From NCBI GenBank assembly GCA_009760885.1, contig CM019707.1, positions 32,925,145-32,989,144 of the forward strand: a stretch of 64,000 bases of DNA, read 5' to 3'. The translations under genes and the position numbers were made by a program. The DNA is from Achatina immaculata. Lineage: Eukaryota; Mollusca; Gastropoda; Stylommatophora; Achatinidae. Below, piece after piece: positions 37,002-46,000 of the stretch (positions within the stretch are counted from its first letter, which is position 1; each line of letters begins with the position of its first letter). The notes beneath the pieces were generated by a model. It searched no databases, was not told the DNA's origin, and saw nothing but the letters and a program-made list of their open reading frames with translations.

Positions 37002-40000
37002 CACATTTCAAAATAGTCACTGAAAAAAATATCTCCTATCTGTGTTTATACTTAAAAGCTGGGGCTTTGATTACAGATCCCCAACAGATTGTTCAGTTTG
37101 GCCCTATCTTTGTCAGTATGGAAATCATCATCATAACCAGTCCCATTAGTTTCATGCATGTCTTCAAAAAAGATGTCAACAGTTTAGTTTTACTTTACAC
37201 ATGGATAACTAGGAACAGAACAGATAAAAGAAAATATTAATCTAACATTAAAAAAAAAAACTGTTCAGAAATGTTTCACATCCGCCATTTGCTTTAAATA
37301 CCACAAAGATGTCCGGATATTTCCATTACTTGGTTACCCAACAACCAAGAAGCATGGATACTCCAGCGCCACCAAGAAGCAAGGATACCCCCGTGCCACC
37401 GAGAAGCAAGGATACCCCCGTGCCACCAAGAAGCATGGATAACCCAGTACCACCAAGAAGCATTGATAACCCAGTACCACCAAGAAGCAAGGATACCACC
37501 GTAACACCAACAAACATGGATACTACCATACCACCAAGAAGCATGGATACCACCATACCACCAAGAAGCATGGATAACCCAGTACCACCAAGAAGCATTG
37601 ATAACCCAGTACCACCAAGAAGCATGGATACCACCGTAACACCAACAAACATGGATACTACCATACCACCAAGAAGCATGGATACCATCACACCACCAAG
37701 AAGCATGGATACCATCACACCACCAAGAAGCATGGATACCATCACACCACCAAGAAGCATGGATACCATCACACCACCAAGAAGCATGGATACCATCACA
37801 CCACCAAGAAGCATGGATACCATCACACCACCAAGAAGCATGGATACCATCACACCACCAAGAAGCATGGGTACCATCACACCACCATGAAGCATGGATA
37901 CTACCATACCACTAAGAAGCATGGATACCATCACACCACCATGAAGCATGGATACCACCATACCACCAAGAAGCATGGATACCATCACACCACCATGAAG
38001 CATGGATACCATCACACCACCAAGAAGCATGGATACCACCAGGAATGACATGACAACCATGCCCAAGACCTCGACAGGGCAGTGGTTTAAACAACGAAGA
38101 TAAAACAACTGCAACACCGTGGAAAAGAAGAAAAAAAAAACCGTACAAGATGTCACAGTCTCACAAATACTACCCAAAACCGCTGACGAAAGGTTGCACA
38201 TTTGCACGTAGATTTAAGCACACAGTTCTTTCAGCAGTCTGGCTGATTGACTTTATACACGTCAAGTGATTGATGAAACATCTGACAAGAAAAGTTTCGC
38301 TTTCAGTACCGCTGTACTCTGCCTAGGTACATGGCTAAGGTTTTTCACTACAATAACGCTACCTGGGATCGTGAATCATACAAAATAATCTGCTAGTCTC
38401 TGATCTTTCAAACTAAGTGCTTGCGAAAGATAAAAGGAGTGTTCTGGCCAAAAACCACAAGTAACGATCTCTTGTTAAACACGACACCACTGGAGAGAAG
38501 ATGGCAATGGATTGGTCACATTATGTGAATGACAGATGTTTCCCTACCATGAACAGTTCTGAAGTGGGCTCCACATGATAAAAGAAGCTTGGGACGACCC
38601 AAAGAGACAGGTAGACATGCATCAGAGAGAATCTCTCTCTCTCTCTTTCTGAACGTTAAGTGCCCAGGGCACATGGGGCTTCCGCAAGGGTTTTCCACAA
38701 ACGCATGTCCTTTGCCTTTTTCCCCTCTTGCCCAGGTGAGACCTCTATTGCTCAACATCCTCTCTTTTGTTCCATGTCTCCTTTGGTCTACCCTTACTTC
38801 TGTTCCCCTATGGTGTCCATCTTAGTGCCGTTTTTGGTAGTGAGTAGTCGGTCATTCGGAGCACGAGTCCCAATCATCGCCAGCGTCTTTCCCCAATAGT
38901 TGCTGACAGTGGCTTCATCTCCATTTCTGCCAACAAGATGTTTTTATTACGGTGTTTGGCCAAAATATTCTTCCAATTCTTCGTAAACATTTAGTCAGAG
39001 AGAATGCAGGTAAACAAAGGACTGACATAGGAGACAGCCAAGAAGACTGCGAAGGACACAAGTGGAAATTTCTTGCTACCAGAAGCCATGTGTGTCTTAG
39101 ACACTGAAGGAACAAGAGTCTCTGATATAGACATTTCTTGTTATGGCTGTTGCTAAAGGATAATCGCCACTGCATCCAGGACATGTCCAAGAGTGTTGTG
39201 ATCTCCTGCACGGAAGGAAAGATGCTTGCAGAAAGTTGTCCTATTATGCGTACAAAACACGGAACGAGCAAAGACTTAAAATAAAAACCAGCACTGCCAG
39301 TTTAGTTTTGATGGTCTAAACAATCCCACATCATTCTCGGTAATTCTAGGGTTAAATGCAGGACACAGTCTCCTGGACCCGTCCTACCTATGTGTCTATG
39401 TCTTTGTCTCGTATTCCTGTCCCTACTTCAGTATATAGTTTTGTCTTCTTTGCTTGCTCTTGCACATACGCATTCTGCTATGCTAATCCTCCCACACCAG
39501 TGCTTATCTCCCCCAGTAAATATCCCAGGTGTGTGGTTGTACTAGTTGTCTTATCAGAGAGTACTCTATAACCTTCCCCCAGTAAATATCCCAGGTGTGT
39601 GGCTGTACTAGTTGTCTTATCAGAGAGTACTCTATAACCTTCCCCCAGTGTCAGAGAGAATGGACACGGTTTATATATTAAGGAGCACTGTGCCACTGAA
39701 AGCAAGAATAACTGATTCAATGTAAAAGGCGTTGACATGGAAAAAAATTGTCAAGCTGTTTATGTAATCGTACATTAACTGATACCTGATGTGGTGCGAC
39801 GACGATGGGGGTCAAGGTTATGAGAGAAAAGGGGGTCAGTTCAATTCTTCATCGTTTTTAACCCCCACCCCCAGTATCTTTTCGTTATCTTCATTGACAG
39901 CAACAATAAAAAAATACTTATCCCACAGGAAAGCAAAGTCAACAATAAACAACATTATTTATCATTTTGCTTGTCTATCCGGACGTCACTGTCTCTCACT

Positions 40001-43000
40001 CCATGTGACTAGTTTATGCTTGAAGGATTTCAACAATTTCTCCTCTATAGCCTATAGTTTTTGGCACCCAGATGGCCTTGTTTACTATGAGCTGGGTTTT
40101 CCCTTCCCGCCTACAAACCTTCTGAGAAAACATCCGTATGTATCTCATAATCTTTTTATTTCACGTCTTTTTTCCCTTCCAAAACACAGCCAAGGGCTGG
40201 TTATGCTATTTATCTTATCTCCGATCATTTTACCAGAAACTGCTAGGATGTAATGCGCAGTAAATACGAGAAAAGTATTTTTTTCTTTTTACAAAAACAT
40301 ATCCCTTCTTTTACTTCAGCCGAGGTTTAGACAGGAGAAATAAATGTAAGTGATAAACTGTCTTATAAACTATACACAAGGATAAAATGGAGGATGTAAA
40401 TGAATTCGATATCCCTGTCGAGATTATCAACGCAAACGAAATATATTCTACAAAATGACAAAAATCTAGCTCTTCAAACAGTACCAACTTTACTCATAGT
40501 ATCACACTTTCCTTGCATGGTGCAAGTTTGACAGGAAAAAAAAAAGACTGTCAGATTCAACTTAGTGTACTTAGCTGTGTGCTTTCACATACAGCTTCGG
40601 TGATTTAGGAACACATCCGAAGAATGTGGAAAAGTGCACTGTCACTCATTCTCTAGCACAACACCTAGTTCATAAAACGGAAGTAACATTATACAGTAAT
40701 TCCAAGAAAGGCCAGGCTAAAGATAGTTGCGACTGACGGAGTTCTAGCACAACAAAGGTTTTCAGACGTCTTTTAATCTCAGATCGTCCCAACCATAGAT
40801 GAAGTAGACAGGTGACATTGCATCAAGTTTATATTCAAGTGCCATGCCGCGTGGCGTAGGCGATCATTTCTCTCCACAATTCCCTGTCTTTAGACTTGAT
40901 TATGAGATCCGCCGGTGACTTTCTTCCTAGCCACACTGACAGTCCATCCAGTAACTTCTGTCTCTGTCTTCCTCTATCTCTTCTTCTTTCAATTTTTCCA
41001 CTTGCCACAGTGTGTTCACTTTTCCTCTTCTCAGGAAATGTCCTATAAATCTCGCTTGTCTGCCTCTGATCTTTGCTATAATTTGCTTTTTAACTCCAGC
41101 CTCTCTTAAGACTTCTTCATTGGTTTTCTTGGCTGTCCAAGTTTATATATAGATGTCATTCAACAAGTTTAAATACAATGATTTAAAGAAGGCATTTAAC
41201 TGTCAGTCACTGACCAGACAAGTTATAGCTCAGTTATATTATATTCCATTGACTATAACAGGAGACAAGGAAGACCCCTGAGGCAGCCCTTTGCAATAGT
41301 TTTGGGCTCTGAGATCCATGTTCTGCATCTTAAGGCAACCGATCATCTCAACAGCAATGAAGCTATTTATCAAACCAGTCTTGCTTGTACCCTAAACTCC
41401 ATCAGAAGTGTCAACAGCACTGTATAATCCACTCTGTTGTATGCATCCCCAATAGCAAGTGCCACAACTATACTATTCAAAAAAAAAAAAAAAAGATGAA
41501 ACGCAACACTACTGTAGTCGTAATGGACACCAAATTTCAAACTTGTATCAACATTTTATTTTACGGAATTAATGTTTCATCTTGGCATGAAGAAACTTTA
41601 AGACTTTAACAATGAAATGATGTTCATTAAATTGGGTTTGGACTTTTATTCTTTGCGACAGAAGCCTCCGTTTCAGTAAGGTGTATGGCTTCCTCTGGCA
41701 TATATCAGAGAACGGCATCTCCTTGACATGGATCCGATTAGCCGTTGGATCTGTTGCTGTGGGATGGCTGCCCACTCTTCCCGCAGTGCAAGCGACAACT
41801 GTCGGAGACTGACTGGAGCCACGTCTCGCTGGCGGACTTGTCTGTTGAGTTTATCCCATAAGTGTTTTTTTGGGTTAATGTCTGATGATATGGATGGCCA
41901 CAGAATGGTCTGGACGTTGTTGTCAGAGAGGAACTGGGTGATGAGTTGTGCCACATGAGGTCGAGCGTTATCCTGCTGAAACATCGACCCTGGTGCAGCC
42001 AGAAGTAGAATGACGTGAGGACGAAGAATTTCAGCGACGTATCGTTGGGCACTCAGGCGTCCTTCAATTTGCACCAGGTCACTTCTTCCCATGAAGTTGA
42101 TTTTCCCACACTAGTACACCTCCACCACCATGTGGAGGAGCCTCATCCATGCAGTTCTGGGCGTAGCGCTCATGGACTCTGCGGTAAACTCTTCTCCGTC
42201 TATCGTGCCGCTGGAGCAGAAAGAATGACTCATCACTAAACCAAACCCTTCTCCAATCATGACGATGCTGGTTCGCCCACTGCAGTCGGTTCTGGCCAAG
42301 CCGGTCCGTAAGAACATGACCTTTCTAGGGTCTTCTAGCCCAAAGACCAGCGTCGTGCAGCCAGTTCCTGACCGTTTGATCTGAAATTCAACGAGCTGCT
42401 GTCACTGACTGGACTGTTGAGGAGCACAGAAGCACTTCGATTCCTGAGGTGACGGAGCCGGCAGGAGTTGTGACTATGGGTCTTCCATTGCGCGGCCGGT
42501 CTGCAAGTGAGCTAGTTTCTTGAAATCGTCTCAAGGCGACTAATGGTGCTTCTAACCACATTAAATTGTCTGGGCACTACACTTTCTGACTGTCCAGTCT
42601 GTAAACGTCCAATGATGATATGTCGTTGTTCTGTTGTGAGATCAGCCATACTTGCGCATTGAATTTTCAAATGAATTGATTCGAGGAGCGTCAATCTTTT
42701 ATAGGGATTCAATAACATGGTCAGTGAGTTTTGTGTTCAGTAAGTTTCACGGCATTCTCGTGAACCTGTCATGAGTTATTGTCAAAAATGCTGTTTTGAC
42801 TAGTGTCGCTTTTCTGTGCTCATGAATCATCTTCTGAGTACAATTCAGGTTGTCTTACCAGTTCACGTGTTTTTTCAAGGATAAATGTTCATGAAAAGAT
42901 TTTGGTTAGAAACACGGGAAATGTTAGTTAGCCCGTCTTTAATGACTTAGGAGAGCAATAAAAAAAAAAAAAAACAGGGACCAAATTTGGGTGACATGTT

Positions 43001-46000
43001 TTCTTAAGTCAAGGAAAGTTGTAAAACATGGGTTTTGCACGAGAGTTTGGTGTCATGTGGACTGAGTTCATAACTTGTTCACTGTTTTGAGAGGGTTTAG
43101 GATTATTATTGTGATAGAAGTCAGAGAGAAAAGAACAGCAATGATGTAGTTTGTTTTGTTATCAGTAACTAATTGTCTAGTATGTGATTACTGTGAGTTT
43201 TGACCAGAGAGCTGAAGAATGTGAGAATAGTGCAATTTGGAGATTTTGTTAGACTAGCAGTTTGGTACTTTGTGATGTGTTGTGTGTGAATTCAGGAGAC
43301 CATTCATGAGGCTGTAAGCTGAAAACCTCTTTTGTTCTCTGTTCATGAGGTGTGACAGGAGTTAGTTTGGATGAGTGTTGTCCACTCCCTCCCCACATGG
43401 CAAACTAAGTTCTTGCTGGGGGGTGGAGCTACTTGTACATTCGTTGTATATATTATGAAATTCTTCCATCCTCACCTATCATCCCACATTTTCTCCATCA
43501 ATAAAATGTTGTTTACTGTTATTCAATACTTGTTATTCAATACTTCTCGCTGTTAAGTGTCACTGTCCTTAGGTGGTAAGATACCAAACTAAAACCTTGA
43601 AGCAGAGAATTTGAAGAAAGATTTCCTTACTTGTGCTGGAGAGGCACAATAACATTCTGTCATCATTGTCACGCTATGTCTACTACAGACAACCACACAC
43701 ATGGCAAAGTAGTGCCATGTTGGCCCGCTGTATTAAAGAGTAAAGCCAAACTGGTAAACAACTACGGTTTTGTCTTTTCTCTGAAATCCCTTGTATACAT
43801 CATATGCCAGGATTGCAGTGTTATTAGCCTTACCTCTTCCTGGATGATAACTTCCTAATGTTCTGCAGTAGCCTGCGATCTCTAGAAAGCCTGACATTAT
43901 CTGGCTATAGTCCTCTCAATTACCTTGTCATATAAGTTTTGTATATAAATAATAAATTCATTTGAAACAGATTAGGAGGCTTCCCTCAGTTTGTAAGAAA
44001 ATAAAAAATAAGAAAATGGTTTTTTTTTCAGAATTAAAGATTCTATTTCAAGTACTTTGTACGTGCTGAAAATTTTGAAATATTATACACAGTTTAAGTA
44101 AAGATCATATTTTCATTTCATCATCCATCATCCTTGATTGTTTACAGCTAGGACTATAATAATATTCTACAACACCGCCTCTGACAAACACATAACTAAG
44201 ACCACTTTACAACCACCCTTGAATCATGAGCACAGGTTAATAGCTTAGCTTAAACACTTGTTTATACTAACAACAAAGATTTAACTGACAGTGGTAATGC
44301 AGGAAAGTATCAGATTTAAATGTATGCACTTTAAGCTTATTCTGTTCATTTTGATATTTGTACTCTGTGAGATAAAAGCTGCTTCTCTTCTCTACTGTAG
44401 ACTGATGACTGCCACCTTCTTTCTCTGGAATCTTAAGCATTGTTATAGCTCCTCCTAACCATTGTTTTTCTCACTATTTTCATCTCTCAACAAGCTGGAA
44501 AACAACTAAAGAAATAGACAAGAAATTACTCTTTTTAAAACAAATGCCTAAGGAAAATACTTGGCAGCATGTGGAACGAATTCAAGAACAATGCAGAGAT
44601 AAGACAGATGAATGAACAACCAATCTCATGGGTGATCAGGAAAAGGAGATGGACATGTGTTGGTCATGTGATGAGAAGAAACAGTCAGAGAATCCCAAAA
44701 CAAGCTATCAAGTGGAACACAACAGGCCAAAGAAAAAAAGAGGCAGACCGCATGAAACTCTGAAGAGGACATTGTTAAGGGAGGCCAAATTAATAAGCAT
44801 AAAATCCCTTGATGAGGTTGAAAGGCTCGCCGAAGACAGGAAAAACTGGCGAACTATCTTGCGAGTCCTATGTGACGTTTAACGGCACAGGAAGGATACG
44901 ATTTTCATCTGTCTTCTAATATTACTGCTTTCTTTCACTCGCAAATCTAAGCTAAAGTAAGAGAACACAGTTTTGTAGGATTAGACCTAAAAAAAATCAT
45001 AAACAAAGCACTTTAGTGAGACGCAAAAGAAAGAAAAATCACAACAGAATTACCTGGGATTCGAACGTGGACTCCGGAAAGGACAAGCAGCCGCCTGGCC
45101 AAAAGAGAATAAGTGCTTTGTCTACTATTTTTTTCGAGGTATAACCCTACAAAACTGTGTTCTCTTACTTTAGCGTACAAAAGCCTTGCTGTTTCCTATT
45201 TATAGATCTAAGCTGATCTTTTTTTAATTTTTCAAATAATTTTTCCATATCATTCTGCTGCTATTTTCTTGTATATTTTTCCATCTCATTCTGCTGCTAT
45301 TTTCTGGTATATTTTTCCATCTCATTCTGGTGCTATTTTCTGATATATTTTCCCATCTCGTTCTGCTTCTATTTTCTGGTATATTTTCCCATCTCATTTC
45401 ATTATCATTCACTAAGTCAAGCATGAAAAAGAGCTTACTGTTCCAGCTTATTCCCCAAGTACTCAGATGAATCACATGGGCAGACATTATACAGATCCGA
45501 TTCCTCCAATGGTGCCTTATATCCCTTTTTAAACAGAGGATTACACCACCTGTAAACATACAAGTACATATAGCAATTACACGCCATCACCATAAGTTAT
45601 TTTACATTACATTCTCAGATTAACAATGAATGACATATAATTCTGATTTATATATCACATGCCACAGAGTTGTAGGCTGAATGGTAGCAATACTGAGTGT
45701 AAGTTTCATGATAACATTGGTTTGATGGTGGTGGATGCAAGACATGGTCACAAACAAGTTTTGAATACACAAAAATAAGTCACTTTAGTATTCCACTTTT
45801 CCTTCTTTGTTCATATCTGTTTTCTTTTTCCTCTTCTGTTTAATGAAGGACTCAGACAGAACCTCAGATTACTGCCCTGCTTACTTCTACCACAAATTCA
45901 CTGATGGCTTTCTTTCCACAATGCTTTACCACAATGAGTCTGTGTATACAAGTATAAGGGAACTTTCTGTTATATTGTGAATGTATTATACATCAGGGTT

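Larger units (their letters stand above)
23312..45438 (-). other. ABCC4 intron 2 (22.1 kb)
   Basis: Contains most of the window's mobile elements and arrays, listed separately. Stretches without a recognised feature: 23965-24195, 24485-25190, 25650-25995, 26515-27300, 27430-28160, 29570-30380, 31620-32550, 34080-34630, 36010-37330 (AC repeat at 36960-37004), 38045-38395, 39010-39505, 39660-40840 and 42720-44470. Confidence 0.6.

Noticed and set aside
39789..40253. 154-codon plus-strand frame
   Set aside because: No recognisable family or splice support. It lies in ABCC4 intron 2 on the opposite strand. It could be checked in transcript data but there is no support here.
43345..43560. Possible solo LTR (TGTGACAGG start, AATAAAA signal, AAGTGTCA end)
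   Set aside because: No target-site duplication and no internal retroviral-type sequence nearby; too weak.
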